This document shows positions 1 to 11,062 of a stretch of 64,000 bases of DNA, piece after piece. This stretch comes from Pyrus communis. Lineage: Eukaryota > Streptophyta > Magnoliopsida > Rosales > Rosaceae. Made by a program: the position numbers and the translations under genes. The notes beneath the pieces are model-generated. The model had not been told where the DNA came from, did no database searches, and saw only the letters and a program-made list of their open reading frames with translations. The first letter of the stretch is position 1. Each line of letters opens with the position of its first letter. Location: NCBI RefSeq assembly GCF_963583255.1, contig NC_084804.1, positions 16,372,723-16,436,722 on the forward strand, read 5' to 3'.

Positions 1-285
1 TTAGCTGATTTCCACATCGCCCTTTCGATTATTCCTTCGAAAGGCGTAAAGCCTAGGTTTGAAGGTCAGAACCCACAACTATTAGGATGCATAATTTTCT
101 TGGACAACGAACGGTGCTTTTGACTTCTGGGTCAAGGGTCCATGTCCCCATGCCCGTAGGCCACCTATTGTAGCCGCGCTTAATAGGGCTCGAGCCTCCC
201 AAGTTGCGAACCGAATAAGACGAAATAGGCTAAAAGAGACTCTTCCAACACTGTCTGTGCGAATTTTTTATATTCTTCTAACATG

Positions 286-420
286 ATATATATATATTCT
301 TCTAACATGATATATATATATATATGTATATATATATGTGTGTGTGTGTGTGTGTATTGATAAGTAAATATGGATATAAGTGAATTTGTAAAAAGTTAAA
401 AAAAAAAAAAAAAAAAAAAA
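286..420. repeat. AT/GT microsatellite and poly-A run (unit 1)
   Basis: An (AT)n tract runs into (GT)n, followed about 45 bp later by about 22 A residues. The same pair occurs near 3262-3397 and 6290-6399 with different tract lengths (A run about 37 and 19). These tracts are the fastest-changing part of otherwise near-identical units. Confidence 0.9.
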
Positions 421-676
421 CAAACGATATGGCTTAAATTAATACTTGCGATGTAATGAAAGAAATCCTTTTGATAAGCATGCATCACTTTTGGTTTTGT
501 TGGAGTTTCTAGAAAGGAATAGATTAAGTGGTTTGCATCCAATGCGTTATTAGTTAGCACGTAACAGAAAAAACAAAAACTAGGGCAACAGAAAACTAAA
601 CACGTCAAAGGAAATGGGTTTCATTACCTTTTGCACCCCTAAATTTAGACCCGTACCTCATCCTTGAGTTGTTTAA

Positions 677-684
677 TTATAAAT
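677..684 (+). promoter_or_regulatory. TATA box of PMEI copy 1
   Basis: The sequence ttataaat lies 86 bp upstream of the start codon. It is conserved at the same spacing in the other units, including the truncated fourth copy. Confidence 0.5.
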
Positions 685-769
685 ATGATCTCCATTCATC
701 CATTACTTAAATCAAACAAATAGTTTGTAATCACTTTAGCATCAATTTAAGAAACACACACCTAGAGCA

Positions 770-1280
770 ATGGACTCCTCCTCAATCGGATATGTAACTT
801 TCATTTCATCCTTACTCTTATGTCTCTCATCGTCTCTGATACCATTTTCAAATGCAACTGCGTCTTCATTAATTAGTAGTGTTTCCAAGCAAACTCAAGA
901 CCGATTCGGCTACAACTACAATCAAAGATCTTGATACAGCCATTGTTAAATTAGCACTAGCAAATGCACAACAAAGCAAAGCTTTCTTTGTCAATGCGCT
1001 CAACACCACCGGCAAAGGTATTGTTAAGGGCTTCGAAGGAATCAAACAATGCGTAGATTCAAATGATTTTGCAGCAGACGGTTTCGCTTTCTCAGTGCGA
1101 GGGATCAAAGATAATGACAAATCGGTCTCCCAAATACTCACACAAGTACAAGACGAAATTTTTCGTTGTGAAAAAGCACTGGGCTCTGCCGAAATTGAAC
1201 TTCCTGATTCAGTATCTTCGACAAACTTTTTGACCACGTTATGTAGAGATGTCGCATTCGTTATTACTTCTCAGTTATGA
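770..1280 (+). pseudogene. PMEI-like gene copy 1, frameshifted
   Basis: This is a broken copy of the invertase/pectin methylesterase inhibitor genes at 3748 and 6750. The start codon and signal peptide region are intact. Near position 925 it lacks 53 bp present in copy 2 (within 3901-3953 or an equivalent shift), which removes the second conserved cysteine and shifts the frame. The first conserved cysteine (residue 39 in copy 2) is also changed from TGC to TCC (Ser). From 879 on the original frame is open to the normal stop at 1280, but no normal start or signal peptide leads into it. The short direct repeat tcaa at both edges of the missing segment fits a microhomology deletion. The upstream TATA box is intact, so transcription is possible. 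Confidence 0.9.
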
Positions 1281-1732
1281 AATATCTAGAAAAGATACGT
1301 AAACAATGTATTAAAATTAATATGTATTACTTACATGCTAAATAATATACATAAGATTACTATATATTTAATTTGTAAAAGAAAAGAAAAGAATGAACAA
1401 CGAATGTATGAAAACAAAATGCTGTTTTAATATTGAATCCTTCTGTGTTGCTCTTGCGGCTGTCCATATTACGCATACAACCAGATATACTACACGTGGA
1501 AATCTTCGGAACACAATATGCTATGCGTCTTTAATGTTGGCAGGATCAGTGGAAACTTTCAAACCGTAATTCTTTGTTGATTATTCGAATTTGAAAATAT
1601 GAAGGAAAAAAAACGCAATATATAACCATGATAGCATTTCAAATGACCACAACGCATTAAGGACAACAAGGAGTCACATTGATACTGATACAATTACACT
1701 TTTGAGTTTTGAGGTTTGGATTTTCTTTTTCT

Positions 1733-2099
1733 CCACTTTTCGACTGCTTTCAGTTCTCAATGAGTTTGGGTACACAATCATTTGAAGAAAGAGTCAATCG
1801 GCAAGAAAGAGATGCAAAGTATGGTCCCGTCGATCAACCTTCAAGAGATGTAAAGTCTGGTTTCGTCGATCACCCTTTCCTTAAAAGGATACACAGGTGA
1901 AGGGGAAGACTTGACTTCAGGGACGAAGTTGGCTCGCTCATTGAATTTTCGTGGTGATGAGGGTATTTCGACCTCCATCTCTATCCGTGCAAGAAAGAAA
2001 CAGAATCTGTTGAGGCAGGTGGGAATTTCAACAACACAAAGAAATGGACCGCGCTCCACCGGACCACTTCCAGCTCAAGTTCTGGCGCCAATATGTTGA
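1733..2099 (+). other. Conserved ORF-like block downstream of PMEI, unit 1
   Basis: About 450 bp past each PMEI stop is a conserved block with a pyrimidine-rich run and a good splice-acceptor-like ttgctttcag-type edge (around 1752). It is followed by about 45 codons of open frame containing SLGTQSFEE and a repeated D-[AV]-K-[YS]-G motif. In units 1-3 the frame closes at equivalent sites (1900, 4932, 7941). No family is recognised. It may be an old gene exon carried along in the unit. Alternatively the conservation may only reflect recent duplication. Confidence 0.35.
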
Positions 2100-3262
2100 C
2101 TCTCCTAGAAGCAAAGAGCAATAATTTCCACCATTAGTAAACTTGTGGTTGCATTCCAGCAAGTTGTATTCCTCTCTTAGATACTAGTAAAACCTTAATA
2201 CCGATCACATCCGTCGTGGCACAAACAAATTGGTAACTTTCAATATGGACTTCGACATCGACTGTGAAATACTTTAGGTTTCTATAAGGCCTCACTACAT
2301 TTTGGTACAAAATTAAAACTCCAAAGCAAGTTTGTTAACCAATTTGTTTTAAGTTTTTAATTTTTATTTATAATTCTATAGATTGATGAAAAATATATGG
2401 TCTGATGACCAATGAAGAAAGGCTAAGAATAGATGGTGAAAGCAATGTTAATCGATGTTCTAAAAAACAATCTATACAGTTGGTCAGCAACATGATTAAA
2501 TACCGGTTGATTAGAAAATCAGATATGGCGCCTATGTGTGTCTAGGCAGAATAGGTGATTGCCTTTTCTTTTTCTTTTTTTTTTTTTTAATTAACTTTGA
2601 GTCTTGACTAACTCTCCCAAACAAAAAAACCAAAAAAAAAAAAAAAAAAAAAAACCAAGAATGCGATGTGTTCGTCTCTGTTTGACATAATTCTTTAATG
2701 TTATAAAAAAAAATTTAGTACTTTATAAGTTATTTATATTTATATGTTTCCCTATTACAAGTATAGTATTTATTTATTTGTTTTTAGAATAAATATGCAT
2801 TTATTTATAAGTGGTACAATAAATTTAATAATTAACAGAAAATTAAGGGAAAAAAAAACAGCAGGCCACTAGTTAAGACCCCACCTGACGCTCGATAACG
2901 GTCTAGCGATATTTAAAACACAGGTGTGAGCAGAATATGTTTGGAAATCAAACACAAATTGTCTTGATTATGCTCCCTTGGCTGATTTCCACATCGCCCT
3001 TTCGATTATTCCTTCGAAAGGCGTAAAGCCTAGGTTTGAAGGTCAGAACCCACAACTGTTTGGATGCATAATCTTCTTGGACAACGAACGGTGCTTTTGA
3101 CTTCCGGGTCAGGGGTCCATGTCCCTATGCCCGTAGGCCACCTATTGTAGCCGCGCTTAATAGGGCTCGAGCCTCCCAAGTTGCTAACCGAATAAGACGA
3201 AATAGGCTAAAAGAGACTCTTCCAACACTGTCTGTGCGAATTTTTTATATTCTTCTAACATG

Positions 3263-3294
<32 letters not shown>

Positions 3295-3357
3295 ATATAT
3301 GTGTGTGTGTGTGTGTATATTGATAAGTAAATATGGATATAAGTGAATTTGTAAAAA

Positions 3358-3398
<41 letters not shown>

Positions 3399-3654
3399 CA
3401 AACGATATGGCTTAAATTAATACTTGCGATGTAATGAAAGAAATCCTTTTGATAAGCATGCATCACTTTTGGTTTTGTTGGAGTTTCTAGAAAGGAATAG
3501 GTTAAGTGGTTTGCATCCAATGCGTTATTAGTTAGCACATAACAGAAAAAACAAAAACTAGGGGAACAGAAAACTAAACACGTCAAAGGACATGGGTTTC
3601 ATTACCTTTTGCACCCCTAAATTTAGACCCGTACCTCATCCTTGAGTTGTTTAA

Positions 3655-3662
3655 TTATAAAT
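3655..3662 (+). promoter_or_regulatory. TATA box of PMEI copy 2
   Basis: The sequence ttataaat lies 86 bp upstream of the ATG at 3748, at the same relative position in all units. Confidence 0.5.
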
Positions 3663-3747
3663 ATGATCTCCATTCATCCATTACTTAAATCAAACAAATA
3701 GTTTGTAATCACTTTAGCATCAATTTAAGTAACACACACCTAGAGCA

Positions 3748-4311
3748 ATGGACTCCTCCTCAATCGGATATGTAACTTTCATTTCATCCTTACTCTTATG
3801 TCTCTCATCGTCTCTGATACCATTTGCAAATGCAACTGCGTCTTCATTAATTAGTAGTGTTTGCAAGCAAACCCAAGACCGATTCGGCTACAACTACAAT
3901 CAATGCGTAAAATCTCTTTGGAAGGATATTCCAACTCGATCAGCATCTAATCTCAAAGATCTTGATACAGCCATTGTTAAATTAGCACTAGCAAATGCAC
4001 AACAAAGCAAAGCTTTCTTTGTCAATGCGCTCAACACCACCGGCAAAGGTATTGTTAAGGGCTTCGAAGGAATCAAACAATGCGTAGATTCATATGATTT
4101 TGCAGCAGACGGTTTCGCTTTCTCAGTGCGAGGGATCAAAGATAATGACAAATCGGTCTCCCAAATACTCACACAAGTACAAGACGAAATTTTTCGTTGT
4201 GAAAAAGCATTGGGCTCTGCTGAAATTGAACTTCCTGATTCAGTATCTTCGACAAACTTTTTGACCACGTTATGTAGAGATGTCGCATTCGTTATTACTT
4301 CTCAGTTATGA
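3748..4311 (+). CDS. Secreted PMEI-domain inhibitor (invertase/pectin methylesterase inhibitor), copy 2
   Basis: This intronless gene encodes 187 residues. Residues 1-29 form a hydrophobic signal peptide (stretch FISSLLLCLS, likely cut after FANA), so the product should enter the secretory route to the apoplast. The rest fits the plant PMEI/invertase-inhibitor fold in length and cysteine pattern: Cys39 and Cys53 form the N-terminal hairpin pair, and Cys112 and Cys151 the four-helix-bundle pair, with an extra Cys176. Family members bind either pectin methylesterase or acid invertase one-to-one; sequence alone does not say which here. The start is the first ATG after the TATA box, and all downstream homology is in this frame. 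It is intact, like copy 3, from which it differs at six residues (75, 109, 113, 120, 158, 168). Confidence 0.88.
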   Translation: MDSSSIGYVTFISSLLLCLSSSLIPFANATASSLISSVCKQTQDRFGYNYNQCVKSLWKDIPTRSASNLKDLDTAIVKLALANAQQSKAFFVNALNTTGKGIVKGFEGIKQCVDSYDFAADGFAFSVRGIKDNDKSVSQILTQVQDEIFRCEKALGSAEIELPDSVSSTNFLTTLCRDVAFVITSQL

Positions 4312-4740
4312 AATATCTAGAAAAGATACGTAAACAATGTATTAAAATGAATATGTATTACTTACATGCTAAATAATATACATAAGATTACTATATATTT
4401 AATTTGTAAAAGAACAGAAAAGAATGAAAAACGAATGTATGAAAACAAAAAGCTGTTTTAATATTGAATCCTTGTGTGTTGCTCTTGCGGCTGTCCATAT
4501 TACGCATACACCCAGATATACTACACGTGGAAATCTTCAGAACACAATATGCTATGCGTCTTTAATGTTGACAGGATCAGTGGAAACTTTCAAACCGTAA
4601 TTCTTTGTTGATTATTCGAATTTGAAAATATGAAGAAAAAAAAAACGCAATATATAACCATGATAGCATTTCGAATGACCACAGCGCATTAAGGACAATA
4701 AGGAGTCACATTGATACTGTTACAATTACACTTTTGAGTT

Positions 4741-5131
4741 TTGAGGTTTGGATTTTCTTTTTCTCCACTTTTCGACTGCTTTCAATTCTCAATGAGTTTG
4801 GGTACACAATCATTTGAAGAAAAAGTCAATCGGCAAGAAAGAGATGCAAAGTATGGTCCCGTCGATCAACCTTCAAGAGATGTAAAGTCTGGTTTCGTCG
4901 ATCACCCTTTCCTTGAAAGGATACACATGTGAAGGGGAAGACTTGACTTCAGGGACGAAGTTGGCTCGCTCATTGAATTTTCATGGTGATGAGGGTATTT
5001 CGACCTCCATCTCTATGCGTGCAAGAAAGAAACAGAATCTGTTGAGGCAGGTGGGAATTTCAACAACACAAAGAAATGGACCGCGCTCTACCGGACCACT
5101 TCCAACTCAAGTTCCGGCGCCAATATGTTGA
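4741..5131 (+). other. Conserved ORF-like block downstream of PMEI, unit 2
   Basis: This is the counterpart of the block at 1733. The open frame through SLGTQSFEE ends at 4932, and an overlapping frame is open to 5131. The acceptor-like edge is tgctttcaat rather than tgctttcagt, so the putative splice site is lost here. That argues against a functional exon in this copy. Confidence 0.3.
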
Positions 5132-5650
5132 CTCTCCTAGAAGCAAAGGGCAATAATTTCCACCATTAGTAAACTTTTGGTTGCATTCCAGCAAGTTGTA
5201 TTCCTCTCTTAGATACTAGTAAAACCTTAATACCGATCACATCCGTCGTGGCACAAACAAATTGGTAACTTTCGATATGGACTTCGACTTCGACAGTGAA
5301 ATACTTTAGGTTTCTATAAGGGCCTCACTACATTTTGGTACAAAATTAAAACTCCAAAGCAAGTTTGTTAACCAATTTGTTTTAAGTTTTTAATTTTTAT
5401 TTATAATTCTATAGATTGATGAAAAATATATGGTCTGATGACCAATGAAGAAAGGCTAAGAATAGATGGTGAAAGCAATGTGAATCGATGTTCTGAAAAA
5501 CAATTTATACAGTTGGTCAGCAACATGATTAAATACCAGTTGATTAGAAAATCAGATATGGCGCCTATGTGGGTCTAGGCAGAATGGGTGATTGCCTTTT
5601 CTTTTTTTCTTTTTTTCAATTAACTTTGAGTCTTGACTAACTCTCCCAAA

Positions 5651-5690
<40 letters not shown>

Positions 5691-6290
5691 AAGAATGCGA
5701 TGTGTTCGTCTCTCTTTGCCATAATTCTTTAATGTTGTAAAATTGTAGTACTTTTAAGTTATTTATATTTATATGTTTCCCTATTACAAGTATAGTATTT
5801 ATTTATTTGTTTTTAGAATAAATATGCATTTATTTATAAGTGGTACAATAAATTTAATAATTAACAGAAAATTAAGAAAAAAAAAACAGCAAGCCACTAG
5901 TTAGGACCCCACCTGACGCTCGATAACGACCTAGCGATATTTAAAACACAGGTGTGAGCAGAATATGTTTGGAAATCAAACACAAATTGTCTTGATTATG
6001 CTCCCTTGGCTGATTTCCACATCGCCCTTTCGATTATTCCTTCGAAAGGCGTAAAGCCTAGGTTTGAAGGTTAGAACCCACAACTATTAGGATGCATAAT
6101 TTTCTTGGACAACGAATGGTTCTTTTGACTTCCGGGTCAGCGGTCCATGTCCCCATGCCCGTAGGCCACTTATTGTAGCCGCGCTTAATAGGGTTCGAGC
6201 CTCCCAAGTTGCTAACCGAATAAGACGAAATAGGCTAAAAGAGACTCCTCCAACACTGTCTGTGTGAATTTTTTATATTCTTCTAACATG

Positions 6291-6322
<32 letters not shown>

Positions 6323-6656
6323 GTGTGTGTGTGTATATATTGATAAGTAAATATGGATATAAGTGAATTTGTAAAAAGTAAAAAAAAAAAAAAAAAAAAG
6401 CAAACGAAATGGCTTAAATTAATACTTGCGATGTAATGAAAGAAATCATTTTGATAAGCATGCATCACTTTTGGTTTTGTTGGAGTTTCTAGAAAGGAAT
6501 AGGTTAATTGGTTTGCATCCAATGCGTTATTAGTTAGCACGTAACAGAAAAAACAAAAACTAGGGGAACAGAAAACTAAACACGTCAAAGGAAATGGGTT
6601 TCATTACCTTTTGCACCCCTAAATTTAGACCCGTACCCCATCCTTGAGTTGTTTAA

Positions 6657-6664
6657 TTATAAAT
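6657..6664 (+). promoter_or_regulatory. TATA box of PMEI copy 3
   Basis: The sequence ttataaat lies 86 bp upstream of the ATG at 6750. Confidence 0.5.
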
Positions 6665-6749
6665 ATGATCTCCATTCATCCATTACTTAAATCAAACAAA
6701 TAGTTTGTAATCACTTTAGCATCAATTTAAGAAACACACACCTAGAGCA

Positions 6750-7313
6750 ATGGACTCCTCCTCAATCGGATATGTAACTTTCATTTCATCCTTACTCTTA
6801 TGTCTCTCATCGTCTCTGATACCATTTGCAAATGCAACTGCGTCTTCATTAATTAGTAGTGTTTGCAAGCAAACCCAAGACCGATTCGGCTACAACTACA
6901 ATCAATGCGTAAAATCTCTTTGGAAGGATATTCCAACTCGATCAGCATCTAATCTCAAGGATCTTGATACAACCATTGTTAAATTAGCACTAGCAAATGC
7001 ACAACAAAGCAAAGCTTTCTTTGTCAATGCGCTCAACACCACCGGCAAAGGTATTGTTAAGGGCTTCGAAGGAGTTAAACAATGCATAGATTCATATGAT
7101 TTTGCAGTAGACGGTTTCGCTTTCTCAGTGCGAGGGATCAAAGATAATGACAAATCGGTCTCCCAAATACTCACACAAGTACAAGATGAAATTTTTCGTT
7201 GCGAAAAAGCATTGGGCTCTACCGAAATTGAACTTCCTGATTCAGTATCTTTGACAAACTTTTTAACAACGTTATGTAGGGATGTCGCATTCGTTATTAC
7301 TTCTCAGTTATGA
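6750..7313 (+). CDS. Secreted PMEI-domain inhibitor, copy 3
   Basis: The product has 187 residues and the same architecture as copy 2: signal peptide 1-29, the four conserved PMEI cysteines at 39, 53, 112 and 151, and Cys176. It differs from copy 2 at A75T, I109V, V113I, A120V, A158T and S168L. All are mild changes away from the cysteines, so both copies could be functional. The upstream 700 bp is nearly the same as for copy 2, so similar expression is likely. The target (pectin methylesterase or invertase) is not determined by the sequence. Confidence 0.88.
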   Translation: MDSSSIGYVTFISSLLLCLSSSLIPFANATASSLISSVCKQTQDRFGYNYNQCVKSLWKDIPTRSASNLKDLDTTIVKLALANAQQSKAFFVNALNTTGKGIVKGFEGVKQCIDSYDFAVDGFAFSVRGIKDNDKSVSQILTQVQDEIFRCEKALGSTEIELPDSVSLTNFLTTLCRDVAFVITSQL

Positions 7314-7749
7314 AATATCTAGAAATGATACATAAACAATGTATTAAAATTAATATGTAATACTTACATGCTAAATAATATACATATGATTACTATATAT
7401 TTAATTTGTAAAAGAAAAGTAAAGAACGAAAAATGAATGTATGAAAACAAAAAGCTGTTTTAATATTGAATCCTTCTGTGTTGCACTTGTGGCTGTCCAT
7501 ATTACGCATACACCCAGATATACTACACGTGGAAATCTTAAGAACACAATATGCTATGCATCTTTAATGTTGACAGCATCAATGGAAACTTTCAAACTAT
7601 AATTCTTTGTTGATTATTCGAATTTGAAAATATGAAGAAAAAAACGCAAGACAATGTGCATATATAACCATGATAGCATTTCAAACGACCGCAACGGATT
7701 TAGGACAACAAAGAGTCACATTGATACTGATACAATTACACTTTTGAGT

Positions 7750-7941
7750 TTTGAGGTTTCGATTTTTTTTTCTCCACTTTTCGACTGCTTTCAGTTCTCA
7801 ACGAGTTTGGGTACACAATCATACGAAGAAAAAGTCAATCGGCAAGAAAGAGATGTAAAGTCTGGTCCCGTCAATCAACCTTCAAGAGATGTAAGGTCTA
7901 GTTTCGTAGATCATCCTTTCCTTGAAAGGATACACAGGTGA
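7750..7941 (+). other. Conserved ORF-like block downstream of PMEI, unit 3
   Basis: This is the counterpart of the block at 1733. The open frame ends at 7941 and keeps the acceptor-like tgctttcag. About 70 bp further on, unit 3 lacks roughly 300 bp present in units 1 and 2. Confidence 0.3.
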
Positions 7942-8060
7942 AGGGGAAGACTTGACTTCAGGGACGAAGTTGGCTCGCTCATTGAATTGTTGCGGTGATG
8001 TGGGTATCTCGACCTCCATCTCTATCCATGCAAGAAAGAAACAGAATCTATTGATAGAGA

Positions 8061-8739
8061 GTTTGTTAGCCAGTTTGTTTTAAATTTTAAATTTTTATTT
8101 ATAATTATATAGATTGATGAAAAATATGTGGTCTGATGACCAATGAAGAAAGGTGAAGGATAGATGGTGAAAGCAGTGTGAATCAATGTTCTAAAAAAGT
8201 GTCTATACAGCTGGCCAGCACCACGATTAAATGCTTATCGATTAGAAAATCAGGTATGGCGCCTATGTGGACCTAGGTGGAATAGGTGATTGTCTTTATT
8301 TTTTTTATTATTGACTTTGAGTCTTGACTCACTCTCTTCCAGACAAAAAAATGAAAACCAAGAATGCGATGTGTTCGTCTCTCTTTGCTATAGGAGTGAG
8401 TTTGTTAACCAATTTGTTTTAAGTTTTTAATTTTTGTTTATAATTCTATAGATTGATTAAAAATATGTGGTTTGATGAACATTGAAGAAAGGCGAAGGAC
8501 AAATGGTGAAAGTAGTGTGAATCTATTTTCTAAAAACAGTTTATATAGCTGGCCACTACCACGATTAAATACTAGTCAGTTAGAAAAGTAGGTATGGTGC
8601 CTATGTGGGCCTAGGCAGAATAGGTGATTGTTTTTTTTTTTTTTTACTGACTTTGAGTCTTGACTCACTCTCTCCCAAACAAAAAAAGAAAACCAAGATT
8701 GCGATGTGTTTGTCACTTTTTGCCATAGTTCTGTAATGT
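8061..8739 (+). repeat. 339-bp internal tandem duplication in unit 3
   Basis: The segment beginning gtttgttagcc at 8061 is repeated from 8400 (gtttgttaacc) with scattered mismatches, giving a 339-bp period. Units 1 and 2 have this segment once. It contains the stretch with gattgatgaaaaatat and the poly-T/gactttgagtcttgac motif. Confidence 0.8.
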
Positions 8740-9723
8740 TGTCAACAATTTGTAGCACTTTATAATTTATTTATATTTATATTTTGCATTTTTTGTTTCC
8801 CCATTATAAGTATAGTTTTTATTTATTTATTTTTTTTATGAATAAATATGCATTCATCTATATGTCGTATAATAAATTTAATAATTAACATAAGAAAATT
8901 TAAAAAAAAAAACCCCAAGCCACCAATTAGAACCCTACCCGATGCTCGATAATAGCCTAGCGATGTTTAAATCATAGGTGTGAGAGGAATATGTCTAGAA
9001 ATCAAACACAAAATGTCTTGATTATGCTCCATTGGCTGATTTCCACACTGCCCTTTCGATTCTTCCTTTGAATGGCGTAAAGCCCGGGTTTGAATGTTAG
9101 AACCCACAACTCTTAGGTTCATAAATTTTTCGGAGGTCGGATGGTGCGTTTGACTTCCGAGTCAGGGATCCATGTCCCCATGTCTGTAGGCCGCCTATCG
9201 TAACCACACTTAATAGGGCATGAGCCTCCCAATCTACTAACTGGATAAGACGAAATAAGCTAAAAGGGACTCCTCTAACACTATCAGTGAGAATTTTTTA
9301 GATTCTTCTAACATCATATATATTGATAAATAAATACGAATGTTGATGAATTTGTAAAAAATAAAATAAACAAACAAACAAAATGGCTTAAATTAATCCT
9401 TGCGATGTAATGAAATAAATCCTTTTGATAAGCATGCATCACTTTTGGTTATGTTGGAGTTTCTAGAAAGGAATTGGTTAGGTGGTTTGCATCCAATGCG
9501 TTATTATTTAGTACGTAACAGAAAAAAGAAAAACTAATAGAATATAAAACTAAACACTTCAAAAGAAATAGGTTTCTTTACCTTCTGTGCCCCTAAATTT
9601 GGACTCGTACCCCCTCCTTGAGTTGTTTAATTATAAATATGATCTCCATTCATCCATTGCTTAAATCAAACTAATAGTTTGTAATCACTTTAGCATCAAT
9701 TGAAGAAACATACACCTTGAACA

Positions 9724-9795
9724 ATGGACTCCTCAATCAGATATGCAATTTTCATTGCATCCTTATGTTTCTCATTATCTCCAACACCAATGTAG
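9724..9795 (+). pseudogene. Truncated PMEI copy 4 (5' end only)
   Basis: The start codon and about 20 diverged codons of the signal peptide region match the other copies (with deletions in the serine run), and the promoter segment upstream is recognisable. Similarity stops near 9790-9795, where unrelated AT-rich sequence begins. The rest of the gene is absent. Confidence 0.8.
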
Positions 9796-10042
9796 CACAC
9801 GATGTGCTGATAACATAATTATGATTATATAATGGTAAATCGATAATTCTAGTCAGCATAACACTATTCATGACCGCAAATATAATTAAGGCATCCCATA
9901 ATAGTACGCATACCAATGCGTACCGTAGGATTCATAATACTTTCATAATTCTCAACATTACAACATTTCTTATAAACGTTAATTTAATTATGGCAATCAA
10001 GTGGAAAATTCATTATTAAATATGTATGTGAAAACTAAACAA

Positions 10043-10044
<2 letters not shown>
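9796..10044. other. AT-rich sequence, no gene seen
   Basis: This is unique-looking AT-rich sequence between the end of the array and a CA microsatellite. I see no supported feature. Confidence 0.5.

Positions 10045-10089
<45 letters not shown>
10045..10089. repeat. (CA)n microsatellite
   Basis: About 22 uninterrupted CA/AC repeats are followed by a short (AT)n tract. Confidence 0.97.
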
Positions 10090-10090
<1 letters not shown>

Positions 10091-11062
10091 TATATATATA
10101 AAAGAAAATACCCACTCACAGATACTTGCGAGGTCACAACCTTCGAACTAGGAAAGCCGGAGTCTCCGATAGTAATCACACCTAAGTATAATATTGGGAC
10201 CCATTAGTAATACTCAATTAAAATGATTAGATTTGGGAAAACAGAGTGCGGATTTGGAATCAGGACGTCGAAATATACCAAGAAGGGTCCTGGGCAATTT
10301 TTATAAAAGGTCAACAAAAAGTCAACGGTCAACCCCAAAAAGTCAACCGAGCCACCAAGGCAGTCAACTATGTTAAAACTTTAGAATTTCACTAAATGAA
10401 TGTCAAAAAAGAACTCGGGCAACGAAATTAGCCTATGAGGATTTTTGAGAAAATTTCAAAAAAGTCAACTAACAACCAATAGTTAACTTTAATGGATTAT
10501 TGCATCCTTAGACAAACTACTCTGTAAAGTTAACTGGAAGTTAATAGAATATTCCAAATGAATATTCCCTCCAAATTTTGAAATGGACCTGGGTCGGTTT
10601 CGTGGATTTGGGTTAGATCTGGTTCTCGGATCCGTGTTTGGATCCCTTTTTTTTGTCGAGTCGGGTCGACCCAGTCCCAATTGCTGGTCCAGTTGTTGGT
10701 TTTTGGAAAATTTGGCCGGAAAACTTCCACGACTTTGATTAGCTCCAAAAATGAACTATTTTTCACATTCTAAGTTAAAGCTTAAGAGGAAAGGAAAGGA
10801 AATATACCGTCATTGGGCCTTGCCATGGCCAGAAAATGGCCGGAAAAGCCTGCACCATCTCGCCTGTTCGCCGAAAAACTGGGGAGAGTCTTCCCTGAGA
10901 TGATTTCATGCTAATCCATCACCAAAATGAGTATACAGACTTAGTAATCAAACCAAATATCAATTTGAGACAAAGAAAAGTGATCTCGAGGCTTACCACA
11001 GTCGAAACAGTGGAAATTCGCTGGATTTTCCTTTGGTTTCGCACCGGATTCCATGGTGCCTA
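10090..11062. other. Unclassified interspersed repeat-like sequence
   Basis: There is no gene. The stretch 10303-10372 holds five GTCAA cores (W-box complement) within 70 bp. The run of GTCAA phrases and later glycine/proline-coding-like GC patches look like old LTR or other repeat sequence, but I found no terminal repeats to classify it. Confidence 0.35.

Larger units (their letters stand above)
1..9795 (+). repeat. Head-to-tail array of about 3.0-kb units carrying PMEI genes
   Basis: Four direct repeats fill this stretch. The motif gctgatttccacat recurs at 4, 2981, 6009 and (as gctgatttccacac) 9035, and the gene starts recur at 770, 3748, 6750 and 9724, so the period is about 2.98-3.03 kb. 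Each unit has, in order, a GC-rich conserved segment, an (AT)n(GT)n microsatellite, a poly-A run of variable length, the PMEI promoter and gene, a conserved downstream ORF-like block, and an AT-rich tail. Units 1-3 are nearly identical by eye. Unit 4 is more diverged and ends soon after its start codon. The array probably extends left of the window, because position 1 falls inside a unit. Confidence 0.93.

Noticed and set aside
396..608. Minus-strand open frames rich in Phe over the poly-A tract (also 3359-3586 and 6283-6588)
   Set aside because: They are produced by translating the poly-A/poly-T microsatellite and promoter of the PMEI units. Conservation only follows the tandem duplication.
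869..1237. Long minus-strand frames opposite the PMEI genes (also 3900-4268 and 6902-7174)
   Set aside because: Antisense shadows of the PMEI coding frame with no domain or signal of their own.
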